64,000 nt of DNA from Tessaracoccus caeni (GTDB lineage: Bacteria; Actinomycetota; Actinomycetes; Propionibacteriales; Propionibacteriaceae): the NCBI RefSeq assembly GCF_029211185.1, contig NZ_JARGDO010000005.1, forward strand, positions 124,001 to 188,000, read 5' to 3'. Position numbers and translations under genes: made by a program. The notes under the pieces were generated by a model. That model was not told where the DNA came from. It was given only the letters and a program-made list of their open reading frames with translations, and ran no database searches. Below, in pieces: positions 14,488 to 23,144 of the stretch (the first letter of the stretch is position 1; every line of letters begins with the position of its first letter).

Positions 14488-16524
14488 TTACCCCAGATGC
14501 CGCCAGAGGAACTCCAGGTAGAGGGCGTCCATGTGGGCGCGTTGACGGTTGTCTGCGGCACCACCGTGGCCGCCCTCGATGTTCTCGTAGTACCAAGCCG
14601 GCTTGTCCGCGTCGCGCAGCTTGGCCATCATCTTGCGCGCGTGGCCGGGGTGCACCCGGTCGTCGCGCGTCGAGGTGAGCAGCAGCGTGGGCGGGTAGTC
14701 CTTTGACGGGTCGAACAGGTGGTAGGGCGAGAAGGTCTGGATGAAGCTCCAGTCGTCGGTGTCGGGGTCGCCGTACTCGGCCATCCACGAGGCGCCGGCC
14801 AAGAGGTGGCTGTAGCGCTGCATGTCCAGCAGCGGCACCTGGATCACGACGGCGCCGAACAGCTCCGGGTACTGGGTGAGCATGTTGCCCGTGAGGAGAC
14901 CGCCGTTGCTGCCGCCCCGCACGGCCAGGCGTTCGGGTGAAGTGATGCCGCGGGCGATCAGGTCGCGGGCGACGGCGGCGAAGTCCTCGTAGGCCCGATG
15001 CCGGTTCTCGCGCAGCGCCGCCTGGTGCCAGCGCGGGCCATACTCTCCCCCGCCTCGGATATTGGCGACGACGTAGGTCCCGCCGCGCTCCAGCCAGCCT
15101 CGGCCGACGCCGGGCGCGTAGGCCGGAGTCAGTGAGATCTCGAAGCCGCCGTAACCATAGAGCAGCGTCGGGTGTGCGCCAGTGGGTTCTTGGCCGCGGG
15201 GCCGCACCAGGAAGTACGGCACCCGCGTACCGTCGTCGGAGGTCGCGAAGTGCTGCTCGGTGACGTGCGAGGCGGCGTCGAAGAAGGCCGGTTCGGCCTT
15301 GAGTGCCTCGGGGGCTGCGACCTCAGGCGAGGCATCGGCGAGCAGCAGCGTCGTGGGGGTCAGGAAGTCGGTGGCGATCGCCCACAACTGGTCGGAAGTC
15401 TCGTCGTCGACGGCGGCCACGTCGACGGTGCCCAGCTCAGGAAGCCCGGCGAGTGGCCGGCGCTCCCATCCGTCGTCGCCTGGGGTGAGCACGGTGATGA
15501 CGCTCTTCACATCGTCGAGCACCGTCAGCACGATGTGATGGCGGGTAGGCGTGACGCCGGACAGCGCGGAGGTGTCGGTGGGCGCGAACAGCACGGTGAG
15601 GTCACGGGAGCCGGCCAGGTAGTCGTCGAGCCGGGCGACCAGCAGGCTACCGGCCGCATAGGCGACGCCACCCACCTCCCATGGCTCGCGCAGTTCCAGC
15701 AGCAGCCACTCGAGATGCACATTCTTGCCCGCCGAGTCGGGAGCGTCGATGCGCTGGAAGACGCCGTCTGCGTCGGCCAGGTAGAGCGCGGTGTCGCGAC
15801 TGTCCAGGAAATGCAGGAGGAGGTCGCGCTCGAAGCCGGGGGTACGGTCGCGGTAGGGGTAGATGCCGTAGCCGGCGTTGTCCTCTGGACCCTCGAACAC
15901 CACGTCGGCTGCGGCCATCGGCACACCGCGCCGCCACCGACGCGCGATCCGGGCGTAGCCGGCGCGGTTGGTGCTGCCTTCACCCAGGTCGGTGACCAGG
16001 TAGACGGTGTCCGCGTCGATCCAGCTCAGATGCCCTTTCGCCTCCGGCCGCTCGAAACCGCCCTCGACGAAGGTTCGCGTCTCGACGTCGAACTCGCGGG
16101 TCACGTCGGCATCCGAACCGCCCCGCGACAGCGCGACGAGGCAGCGCGGGTGCTCGGGGCGCAGGAAATCGGCGCCGTGCCACACCCAGTTCTCGCCCTC
16201 TGCGCGATTCAGCTCGTCGACGTCGAGCAGCACATCCCAGGCCGGGTCGCCGCTGCGGTACTCGTCCAACGTGGTGCGCCGCCAGATGCCTCGCGGGTGT
16301 TCGCCGTCGCGCCAGAAGTTGTAGTACCAGTCGCCGCGCCTAGTCAGATACGGGATCTTCTCGTTCGAGTCGTAGATCGCCGCAAGATCGTCCTCAAGCC
16401 TGGCAAACTCCGGGGTCTCCGCCAGCTCGGCCTCAGCCTCGGCGTTCCGGGCGCGCACCCAGTCGAGCGCCTCCTCGCCTTCGATCTCCTCCAGCCACAA
16501 GTACGGGTCGGTCGCTTCGTCCAC
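14488..16524 (-). CDS. Prolyl oligopeptidase-type serine peptidase (S9A)
   Basis: A 678-residue cytoplasmic peptidase cleaving short peptides after proline. It has an N-terminal cap (DPYLWLEEIEGEEALDWVRARN), a beta-propeller of about 330 residues, and a C-terminal alpha/beta-hydrolase domain. The nucleophile is in RGGSNGGLL, the Asp in STRDDRVHPGHA, and the His in IEGGHGG; GGGEYG supplies the oxyanion region. Length is standard for S9A. The absence of a signal peptide suggests cytosolic action. It ends one base from the palindrome at 14487 and diverges from the small monooxygenase gene at 16577. Confidence 0.93.
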   Translation of the reverse strand: MDEATDPYLWLEEIEGEEALDWVRARNAEAEAELAETPEFARLEDDLAAIYDSNEKIPYLTRRGDWYYNFWRDGEHPRGIWRRTTLDEYRSGDPAWDVLLDVDELNRAEGENWVWHGADFLRPEHPRCLVALSRGGSDADVTREFDVETRTFVEGGFERPEAKGHLSWIDADTVYLVTDLGEGSTNRAGYARIARRWRRGVPMAAADVVFEGPEDNAGYGIYPYRDRTPGFERDLLLHFLDSRDTALYLADADGVFQRIDAPDSAGKNVHLEWLLLELREPWEVGGVAYAAGSLLVARLDDYLAGSRDLTVLFAPTDTSALSGVTPTRHHIVLTVLDDVKSVITVLTPGDDGWERRPLAGLPELGTVDVAAVDDETSDQLWAIATDFLTPTTLLLADASPEVAAPEALKAEPAFFDAASHVTEQHFATSDDGTRVPYFLVRPRGQEPTGAHPTLLYGYGGFEISLTPAYAPGVGRGWLERGGTYVVANIRGGGEYGPRWHQAALRENRHRAYEDFAAVARDLIARGITSPERLAVRGGSNGGLLTGNMLTQYPELFGAVVIQVPLLDMQRYSHLLAGASWMAEYGDPDTDDWSFIQTFSPYHLFDPSKDYPPTLLLTSTRDDRVHPGHARKMMAKLRDADKPAWYYENIEGGHGGAADNRQRAHMDALYLEFLWRHLG

Positions 16525-16576
16525 TTGGCCTCCTTCGTCTCCCCCACCCTAGAGCCGTCCCGGGTAGGCTCACGTC

Positions 16577-16900
16577 ATGTACTTCATCGTGGTCAAATAC
16601 GCCGTAAAGCCTGAGTACTCCGACGTCTTTCTCGAGCGCACGGCCGAGTTCACCGCCGCCACCCGAGCCGAACAAGGAAACCTCTGGTTCGACTGGTACA
16701 CCTCGGCAGAGGATCCCCACGAGTTCGTCCTCGTGGAGGCCTTCGCCGACGACGAGGCCGCCAGCGCTCACGTCAACGCCCCGCACTTCGCGAAGGGACT
16801 CGACGCGATGCGCCCGCTGCTCGTCGCCACCCCGAAGATCGTCTCCCGCAAGGTCGAGGGCTCCGGCTGGGACGAGATGGGCGAGCTGAAGATCGACTGA
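16577..16900 (+). CDS. ABM-domain monooxygenase (YgiN-like)
   Basis: A 107-residue ferredoxin-like protein of the antibiotic biosynthesis monooxygenase superfamily, with the pattern FIVVKYAVKPEYSDVFLE at the first strand, GNLWFDWY in the second and FVLVEAFADDEAASAHVNAPHF covering the conserved His/Asn region. Such proteins act as quinol monooxygenases or, in some relatives, haem-degrading enzymes. No tryptophan-asparagine pair typical of IsdG is obvious, so YgiN-type is preferred. It is a single-gene unit closed by the hairpin at 16957-17009. Confidence 0.85.
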   Translation: MYFIVVKYAVKPEYSDVFLERTAEFTAATRAEQGNLWFDWYTSAEDPHEFVLVEAFADDEAASAHVNAPHFAKGLDAMRPLLVATPKIVSRKVEGSGWDEMGELKID

Positions 16901-16956
16901 TCGGCGTCGAACCGGCCGTTTGGGAACCCCATTCCATGCGGTGCCAAAAATAAAAG

Positions 16957-17009
16957 TGGCTGAGCTGGGGTGATCTGTGCAATACGTACAGATCACCCCC
17001 GCTCAGCCA
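16957..17009. terminator. Strong bidirectional terminator hairpin
   Basis: Two 22-base arms (16957-16978 and 16988-17009) match at 21 positions around a 9-base loop. A-rich sequence before it and TCTTTATG after it give T-runs in both directions. It lies exactly between the convergent monooxygenase and phosphotransferase genes. Confidence 0.8.
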
Positions 17010-17038
17010 TCTTTATGTACGCCATCGAACGAACTGCC

Positions 17039-17800
17039 TTACTCGAAGAGCGCGCGATGCTGGTTCGTCCACCGAATCCGGTCGGCGGTGGTGTCGAGAA
17101 AGCCGGTTTGCTGCCATTCGGCCTGCGGCTGCATTCCCTGCGCGGCCAGGCGGCGGGCCCGGTCCCAGACGGCATGCTGCTGGGTGAGCACCTCGTCCAC
17201 CAGTCCCACCGTCGACTCCAACCCATAGGCCTCCGCAAAGAATTCCAGTCGACGACGCCGGTCCGGCGGGCTCGGGTAGGCGAACCACCGCAGGCACGTC
17301 TCGTCATCACGGAAGGGAGCCACGTACTCCAGCGTGTAAGCGACGTCGTGGAGCGGCCGACCCGGCCACGCATAGTCCCAATCGATGATCCCGATCGGCT
17401 GAGTGCCGCGCCACACCAGGTTCCACGGCCCGAAGTCGCCATGCAGAACCAGCTCACCCTCGCCCGAGTAGCCGGCCCAGCCAGCCTCCGCGGCGGGACG
17501 GAAACCGCGCACCGCGTCGTGATACTCGCGCAGCAGCCGGGCCATGGCCGCCAGGCCACGCTCGTCGACCACCTTGGCCCATCCATCGGTGCCCGACTCG
17601 CCGTCGATGAAGGTGAGCACCTCGCGTCCCTCGTCATCGACCCCCTTGACCCGAGGGCTGTACGGGAACCCGATGGACTCCAAGTAGTTCAGCAGCTCAT
17701 GCACGCTGGCCGACCACGGCTGCAGCGGCCGACGCACCGTGTCACCGATGCGAACCACGTTGCGGTGCGGCTTGTCCTGCAACATCTCGGGCGTGTCCAT
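17039..17800 (-). CDS. APH-family phosphotransferase
   Basis: A 253-residue kinase of the aminoglycoside/choline-kinase superfamily. The catalytic loop is VLHGDFGPWNLVW (Brenner motif HGDxxxxN) and the metal loop is GIIDWDYAW; the N-terminus ends a beta-sheet with VLTFIDGESG. The substrate is unknown: relatives phosphorylate aminoglycosides, homoserine, choline or fructosamine, and nothing here singles out a drug. It is monocistronic, with its 3' end at the strong hairpin and its start facing the structured region upstream of the ABC exporter. Confidence 0.85.
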   Translation of the reverse strand: MDTPEMLQDKPHRNVVRIGDTVRRPLQPWSASVHELLNYLESIGFPYSPRVKGVDDEGREVLTFIDGESGTDGWAKVVDERGLAAMARLLREYHDAVRGFRPAAEAGWAGYSGEGELVLHGDFGPWNLVWRGTQPIGIIDWDYAWPGRPLHDVAYTLEYVAPFRDDETCLRWFAYPSPPDRRRRLEFFAEAYGLESTVGLVDEVLTQQHAVWDRARRLAAQGMQPQAEWQQTGFLDTTADRIRWTNQHRALFE

Positions 17801-17893
17801 CCCGCGACGCTAGCAAAGGCCCTGGTCGCCCGGAAACGTGACGAGGTAGGCTACGAGCGTGCATCAGACGACACGACCTAACGTGCGCCGGTA

Positions 17894-18056
17894 GGGAAGT
17901 GCTGATTGATGGGGTGCCTAGCGAGGACGTACCAGGCGGGATGAGATACGTCGCCTAGATCTTGGGTGTGTATTGGACATACTCGCCCAAGATTTGGGTG
18001 GCGTAGATCGCCCGCCTGGTGCGCCGCAGCAGGTGCCTCATCGATCAGCGCTTCCC
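17894..18056 (+). repeat. Very long imperfect hairpin with strand-specific G-U pairing
   Basis: The left half (17894-17973) and right half (17979-18056) are inverted repeats around a 5-base loop. When paired as plus-strand RNA, almost all differences (for example in GGGAAGTGCTGATTGATG against its partner) become G-U pairs; as minus-strand RNA they would be A-C mismatches. A short unpaired internal patch lies near 17941-17947 and another near 17920. The structure lies 130 bp before the ABC exporter and could be an RNA element, a leader or an old mobile repeat. Confidence 0.7.
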
Positions 18057-18185
18057 TCGCGCGCAGTCGGAGGAACCACCCCACAGGAGACGTGGTGGAC
18101 CTCGTGATGTGCCGACCGGCGGCAACACCGGTATTTCTCCCGACACCCGCAGCTTTGCTGCGCCCAGAGAAAAGGCACATCGCCC
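18057..18185 (+). other. Structured leader before the ABC exporter, not identified
   Basis: This gap contains several small stems: CCACC/GGTGG around 18075-18101, ATGTGCC near 18109 with GGCACAT near 18174 just before the ATG, and GCAGC-TTT-GCTGC near 18150. Together they suggest a folded 5' leader able to hide the translation start. The stretch GCCGACCGGCGGCAAC vaguely recalls actinobacterial SAM-type riboswitches, but I cannot complete a known consensus. Confidence 0.4.
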
Positions 18186-19180
<995 letters not shown>

Positions 19181-19184
<4 letters not shown>

Positions 19185-19993
19185 GCGCGCGACGGACGGT
19201 CGTGCTCGTGGCGACCGCCGGGCAACTCGTCGCCCGCGAGGTGGGCATCACCCTCACCAACCGCGGCTGGGTGTTCCTGCTGCAGCTGGGCGCGATCACC
19301 CCGCCCATCGTGTCGCTGGTGGTGTGGACCGGCGCGATCTCAGCAGGCGCGACGCCACCCGTCCCGCCCGACCGGCTCCTCACCTGGTTCGTGCTGGTCG
19401 CCGTCATCTCGATGGTGACCTCGAGTTGGACGGCCACCTTCCTTGCCGACGACATCCGCACCGGGCGGCTGTCCATCTGGCTCGTTCGCCCCTGCCCGGC
19501 GCTGCTCTCGTTGGCGGCGAACAACGTCGCCGAGAAGGCGGTCAAGCTCCTGTTCCTGGTTCCGATGGTGGCAGTCCTGGCCCTGCTTCTCCGCGACGAT
19601 GTACGCCTTCCTAATGATCCCCTGGTGTGGGCGACGGCGCTCGTCGCGCTCGGCTGCGCCGCCGTCCTGGCCTTCGCCCTGGACGTTTTCATCGGCTGCT
19701 TGGGGTTCTGGTTCGAGGACGTCGATGGCATCCAGCGGATCGTCTCGCTAGTGTCGCGGCTGCTCTCAGGCGCGGTGGTGCCGCTCATGCTCCTCCCAGC
19801 CACCGTTCAACCGGCGCTGCGTTTCCAGCCATTCCGCTTCACGTTGGCCTTCCCCCTGGAGCTGCTGACCGGGGCCGCCTCAGCGCACGGCGCCGACCTC
19901 GCGGCGATGATCGCGTGGACGATCGGCGGAGCACTCCTGCTGGCTCTGGTGTGGCGACGAGGGATTCGACGCTACGAGGCGGCGGGCGCATGA
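19181..19993 (+). CDS. ABC-2 type membrane permease, first subunit
   Basis: A 270-residue integral membrane protein with six predicted hydrophobic segments. The order is an N-terminal amphipathic stretch, then TM about residues 30-55, 62-85, 110-135, 145-170, 185-205 and 235-258. The cytoplasmic loop DDIRTGRLSIWLVRPCPALL is the coupling-helix region typical of the COG4587/COG3694 permeases (R-x-G-x-L...RP). ATG 19181 overlaps the ATPase stop. With the next gene it would form a heterodimeric channel energised by the ATPase at 18186. Confidence 0.85.
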
Positions 19994-20820
19994 CCGGCCG
20001 TCGAACCCCACGTCTCGGGGTCTTCTCGACATGTCGCCGCATCATCGCGTGGTACCTGTCTTGCTGGCGGCAGGCGATAGCCAGGGATCTCCAGTTCCGC
20101 ACCCAGACGGTGCTCGTCGCGGTCGGTTCGTTGGCCGAGGTGGGCGTGGCGCTCGTGCCGGCGCTGGTGGTGGCCCACGTCGCGCGCGACACGACGGGCT
20201 GGGACACGAGCGGGGCCATGGTCGTCGTGGGGCTGTTCACGATCGCCACAGCCCTGCTCGACGCGACGCTCGCACCCAACCTGGCACGACTCGACTCGGC
20301 TGTGCGCGAGGGCGATCTGGATCTGCTGTTAGTCCGGCCGATCCCCGCCTTCATCGCGGCCACCTCGCGCTGGATCCGACCTGCCGAACTGACCCGCATC
20401 CTGCCCGGCGCGGGACTCGTCCTGGCGGCCCTCTCCTTCGACGAACGGACGGTCTCCTTCGGGGCGGCCGCCTCCTGCGGTGCACTGCTCCTGATCGGAG
20501 TCCTGTGCTGGGCTTTGTTCTGGATCAACGCGAGCCTGCTGTCGTTCTGGTGGAGCTCGGCGGACCCGGTTCAGAACATCGTCGGCGGCCTGCGCGACGC
20601 CGGCCAGTACCCGAAGGCGGCTTTCCGAGGGTCCGCCTCGGTGGTGTTCACAGCGGCGATCCCGGCCACTCTGCTCGGCGCGATACCGTCCGCATCGCTC
20701 CTGGGCGAGCCGCTCGGAACGACGTGGCTGCTCTGCGGCCTCATCACCGCCGTCGGCTCTGCCGTGACCGCCGCTCATTGGCACCTGGCCCTGCGCCGCT
20801 ACGACAGCGCCAGCAGTTAG
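19990..20820 (+). CDS. ABC-2 type membrane permease, second subunit
   Basis: A 276-residue partner permease with about six hydrophobic segments. It has the same coupling-helix pattern as its neighbour, VREGDLDLLLVRPIPAF, which identifies it as the paired ABC-2 subunit. The N-terminus is basic and interfacial (RRIIAWYLSCWRQAIARDLQFRTQ) before the first membrane helix. ATG at 19990 overlaps the upstream stop (ATGA). A short GC palindrome at 20828-20841 may mark the operon end. Substrate is unknown. Confidence 0.85.
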   Translation: MTGRRTPRLGVFSTCRRIIAWYLSCWRQAIARDLQFRTQTVLVAVGSLAEVGVALVPALVVAHVARDTTGWDTSGAMVVVGLFTIATALLDATLAPNLARLDSAVREGDLDLLLVRPIPAFIAATSRWIRPAELTRILPGAGLVLAALSFDERTVSFGAAASCGALLLIGVLCWALFWINASLLSFWWSSADPVQNIVGGLRDAGQYPKAAFRGSASVVFTAAIPATLLGAIPSASLLGEPLGTTWLLCGLITAVGSAVTAAHWHLALRRYDSASS

Positions 20821-20827
20821 CGCACCC

Positions 20828-20841
20828 GGCAGGCGCCTGCC
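20828..20841 (+). terminator. Possible terminator palindrome after the ABC exporter
   Basis: GGCAGGCGCCTGCC is a perfect 14-bp palindrome 8 bp past the last permease stop. It has no T-run and is short, so this is a weak call. Confidence 0.3.
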
Positions 20842-20910
20842 CACTTGGGCGACACACAGGCATCCCTGGTGGAGATCGTTGACGAAACGGCCATGACCTT
20901 GTCCATCAGG

Positions 20911-21324
20911 TCAGCCTGCTGGATATCGGCGGAGATACTCGGCAGGCGGGATAATCATGGGATCGCTGACTCCAGCCTCTAGAAGATCCCTATCGCCGGT
21001 CACGAGGATGTCGCACTGCGCCACCCTGGCCCCTCTGAGCACGGGGCGATCCTTGTCATCACGGACAGCCTCCTCATCCGCTGTCGGGAACTCCGGGGTA
21101 GTGACCACAACGGAGAACTCGACGACGGCGGCGAGGAACTCATCGACCACGCCGATACGCGCCGGGAACTTCCTCTGCGTAACGCGCCGAACCTCGTCGA
21201 GGACATAGTCAGAGACGACGAGAGCATGGTCGTTCACAACGACTGCGTGAAAGCACTCCGCCGTCGCACCATGAGGCCATAGCGCGGCGGAGAGCAGAAC
21301 GTTGCTGTCGAGGAAGACTCTCAT
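20911..21324 (-). CDS. PIN-domain toxin (VapC-like)
   Basis: A 137-residue PIN nuclease. The acidic residues expected of the active site are visible: Asp6 in VFLDSNVLLSA, Glu in LDEVRRV, Asp in DKDRPVLRGA and Asp in ILVTGDRDLL. The middle subgroup with DILVTGDRDLL-E matches the COG1569-type PIN toxins usually encoded with AbrB-type antitoxins. ATG 21324 overlaps the antitoxin stop in ATGA, making a standard two-gene module. The RNA target is unknown. Confidence 0.88.
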   Translation of the reverse strand: MRVFLDSNVLLSAALWPHGATAECFHAVVVNDHALVVSDYVLDEVRRVTQRKFPARIGVVDEFLAAVVEFSVVVTTPEFPTADEEAVRDDKDRPVLRGARVAQCDILVTGDRDLLEAGVSDPMIIPPAEYLRRYPAG

Positions 21325-21593
21325 TGGTTCCGAGACTCAGCCCGTAGATCACTGATGTAGGCGGCCACATCCTCCTCCGACTCAAACCCGGCTTCCTCGG
21401 CCGCACCCTTCATGGCGTCTTGAACCTTCTTGAGCGCGAACACGGCTGCGTTCATCAGCACAACCTGACCGTTGTCCCAGATCAGCACCAAGCGGTCTCC
21501 CGCCTCGACGCCCAGCTTCTCCCTGATGTCCTTCGGCAGGGTGATCTGCCCTTTGGACATCACCTTCGCGCCTTCAACGATCGGAGCAGACAC
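21321..21593 (-). CDS. AbrB/MazE-type antitoxin
   Basis: A 90-residue protein whose N-terminal 50 residues form a swapped-hairpin DNA-binding domain: AKVMSKGQITLPKDIREKLGVEAGDRLVLI is the SpoVT/AbrB signature. The C-terminal 40 residues (KKVQDAMKGAAEEAGFESEEDVAAYISDLRAE) are the acidic toxin-binding tail seen in antitoxins of PIN toxins. GTG at 21593 follows TAGGAGG at good spacing; an out-of-frame ATG two bases upstream is ignored. It probably represses the pair through the palindrome at 21610-21623. Confidence 0.88.
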   Translation of the reverse strand: MSAPIVEGAKVMSKGQITLPKDIREKLGVEAGDRLVLIWDNGQVVLMNAAVFALKKVQDAMKGAAEEAGFESEEDVAAYISDLRAESRNQ

Positions 21594-21609
21594 ATCAGCC
21601 TCCTACTTT

Positions 21610-21625
21610 CCCTACTAATAGGGTA
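21610..21625 (-). promoter_or_regulatory. Operator and -10 of the AbrB/PIN pair
   Basis: CCCTACTAATAGGG (21610-21623) is a 14-bp palindrome 17 bp upstream of the antitoxin start. On the minus strand TACCCT (21620-21625) overlaps it and can serve as a -10, so antitoxin binding would block transcription. Confidence 0.5.
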
Positions 21626-21658
21626 CCTCTGCGACCACACTCCGCCACAAGAATGCGA

Positions 21659-21698
21659 ATGCGGCTCGGCCTGTGCATATGCACAGGCCGAGCCGCAT
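21659..21698. terminator. Perfect 40-bp palindrome ending the SRPBCC transcript
   Basis: The 20 bases 21659-21678 are followed without a spacer by their exact reverse complement. The sequence is GC-rich with a TGCATATGCA centre. It lies 12 bp past the stop of the SRPBCC gene and upstream of the antitoxin promoter, so it is best read as a terminator insulating the two units. Confidence 0.65.
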
Positions 21699-21710
21699 AG
21701 CCAGCGTTAT

Positions 21711-22688
21711 TCAGGCGACGCCCAGGATCTCGCGCTCCAGGCGGGCGTAGCTGGTCTCCATGCCGTCGGCCATGCCGGTGGCGAGGATCATCTCGCGGGT
21801 CTCGGCGTCGGGGTAGTTGCCCACCATGGTCAGCAGCGTGCCGCCCTCGACCGGGGTGAGGTTCAGCTCGTTCACGACGACCGGCCCGTCCATCCCGATC
21901 ATCGCCTCCGTGGTGACCGCGCGCACCGGAGGGTTGATCTCCTTCACGACACCGCTGAAGCCGAAACGATCGCCCGTCTCGTCGTTCTCCCACTCGTAGC
22001 GGTAGGTCTCGCCGACGGCGAGGCCCACCTCGCACACCGGCATGCTCCAGCCGTCCGGGCCGAGCTGCCAGCGCTTCAGCAGCTCGGGCTCGTGATGAGC
22101 GCGCCACACCTGGTCGACGCTGCCGCGGATGACCCGCGAGATCCGGGCCTGGTTCTCGCCGAGCAGCTGCACCTGAGTGCCGATGCCGGCGGCGAACGAC
22201 GCGAGGTCGGCCAGCACCTCGTCGATCTGACCCATGGCAAGGCGGGTGCCCTCCACCATGCCCATCTCGACCAGCTGTTCGAGCTGCTCCAAGCTGTCGA
22301 AGTGGGTCACTGTGCACAGCCGAGAACCAGTGTCGGTGGACTCGAAGTTCATCACCATCCGCATGGTGGGCATCTCGGCGTTGGCGACGCCGTCGGCATC
22401 GGCGAACCCGTCACGCACCTCGAAACATACCCCCTCCTCGACGGCCAGAAACTCCCAGAAGCCACCGGCCTTATCGCCATCGGGTCCGGTCATGAAGTAG
22501 TGGGACCGTCCCCCGACGGCCATATCGTGCCGGGTGAACGTCGCGGGCCAGCCGGGTGGGCCCCAGAAGCGCTCGAGCTGCCGCGGGTCGGCATAGGCGT
22601 CCCAGAGCCGGCGCACCGACACGGGGAAGTCGGCCACGATCGTGAGGGTCAGGGCTTCCGGATCCTGGGTGATGGAAGTAACGGGCAT
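21711..22688 (-). CDS. Double SRPBCC (AHSA1-like) domain protein
   Basis: A 325-residue protein made of two consecutive START/AHSA1-like domains. The first opens LTIVADFPVSVRRLWDAYADPRQLERFWGPPGWP, the second at about residue 190 with ARISRVIRGSVDQVWRAHHEPELLKRWQLGPDGW. Each ends with a helix after a VEGGT-type or TDTGS-type strand. Such domains bind hydrophobic ligands in a deep pocket. It follows an ArsR-family gene by 13 bp, a common arrangement in which the ArsR protein represses both genes. The ligand is unknown. Confidence 0.88.
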   Translation of the reverse strand: MPVTSITQDPEALTLTIVADFPVSVRRLWDAYADPRQLERFWGPPGWPATFTRHDMAVGGRSHYFMTGPDGDKAGGFWEFLAVEEGVCFEVRDGFADADGVANAEMPTMRMVMNFESTDTGSRLCTVTHFDSLEQLEQLVEMGMVEGTRLAMGQIDEVLADLASFAAGIGTQVQLLGENQARISRVIRGSVDQVWRAHHEPELLKRWQLGPDGWSMPVCEVGLAVGETYRYEWENDETGDRFGFSGVVKEINPPVRAVTTEAMIGMDGPVVVNELNLTPVEGGTLLTMVGNYPDAETREMILATGMADGMETSYARLEREILGVA

Positions 22689-22701
22689 GGCATACGTCCT
22701 T

Positions 22702-23052
22702 TCAGGAGTCCTCGGCGAACAGTTCGTCGAGGCGATTGATGCGGCTCGTCCATAGCCGCTCGAAGTGGGCGAGCAGCGCCTGCGCCTTGCTGATCGTGTC
22801 GGGGTTGGCCCGCACCAGGCGCTCGCGGCCGGAAGGGAGTTTCGTCACAAGACCCGCTCCTTCCAGAACAGCGACGTGCTTCTGCACCGCCGCGAAACTC
22901 ATGTCGTAGTCGGCTGCCAGGTTCGACACCGTCACCTCCCCGACGAGGGTGCGACGCAGAATGTCGCGCCTCGTCGCGTCGGCGAGGGCCCGGAAGATCC
23001 GGTTCACCTCGTCGTCGGTGAGTTCGTTCTGAAAAACACTATCTACAACCAT
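22702..23052 (-). CDS. ArsR-family repressor
   Basis: A 116-residue winged-helix protein: RIFRALADATRRDILRRTLVGEVTVSNLAADYDMSFAAVQKHVAVLEGAGLV is the standard ArsR DNA-binding domain, and no cysteine metal site is present. Together with the SRPBCC protein downstream it forms the frequent SRPBCC/ArsR pair. The ATG at 23052 has no ribosome site; a -10-like TAATCT lies 8 bases upstream, suggesting a leaderless mRNA. The start codon is embedded in the palindrome 23041-23064, so self-repression is likely. Confidence 0.9.
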   Translation of the reverse strand: MVVDSVFQNELTDDEVNRIFRALADATRRDILRRTLVGEVTVSNLAADYDMSFAAVQKHVAVLEGAGLVTKLPSGRERLVRANPDTISKAQALLAHFERLWTSRINRLDELFAEDS

Positions 23053-23066
23053 TTGGTTGTAGATTA
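23041..23066 (-). promoter_or_regulatory. ArsR operator overlapping the start codon and -10
   Basis: ATCTACAACC and GGTTGTAGAT (23041-23050, 23055-23064) form a perfect inverted repeat with a 4-base centre. On the minus strand the -10-like TAATCT is at 23061-23066 and the ATG at 23052-23050, so promoter, operator and start codon coincide. Confidence 0.6.
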
Positions 23067-23108
23067 ACGAGCATTCGACCCGCGGTCAAGGGGTTTCCGG
23101 AGAAAAGA

Positions 23109-23136
23109 AAGACCCCGCCACGACGGGCGGGGTCTT
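23109..23136 (-). terminator. Terminator of leuCD
   Basis: AAGACCCCGCC and GGCGGGGTCTT form an 11-bp stem with a 6-base loop, 8 bp past the leuD stop. On the minus strand it is followed by TCTTTTCT, giving a good intrinsic terminator. Confidence 0.8.
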
Positions 23137-23144
23137 CTACGGCG

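Noticed and set aside
18109-18180. SAM-type riboswitch before the ABC exporter
   Set aside because: Only one short stretch (GCCGACCGGCGGCAAC) is suggestive; the rest of the consensus fold is missing and the downstream genes have no methionine link.
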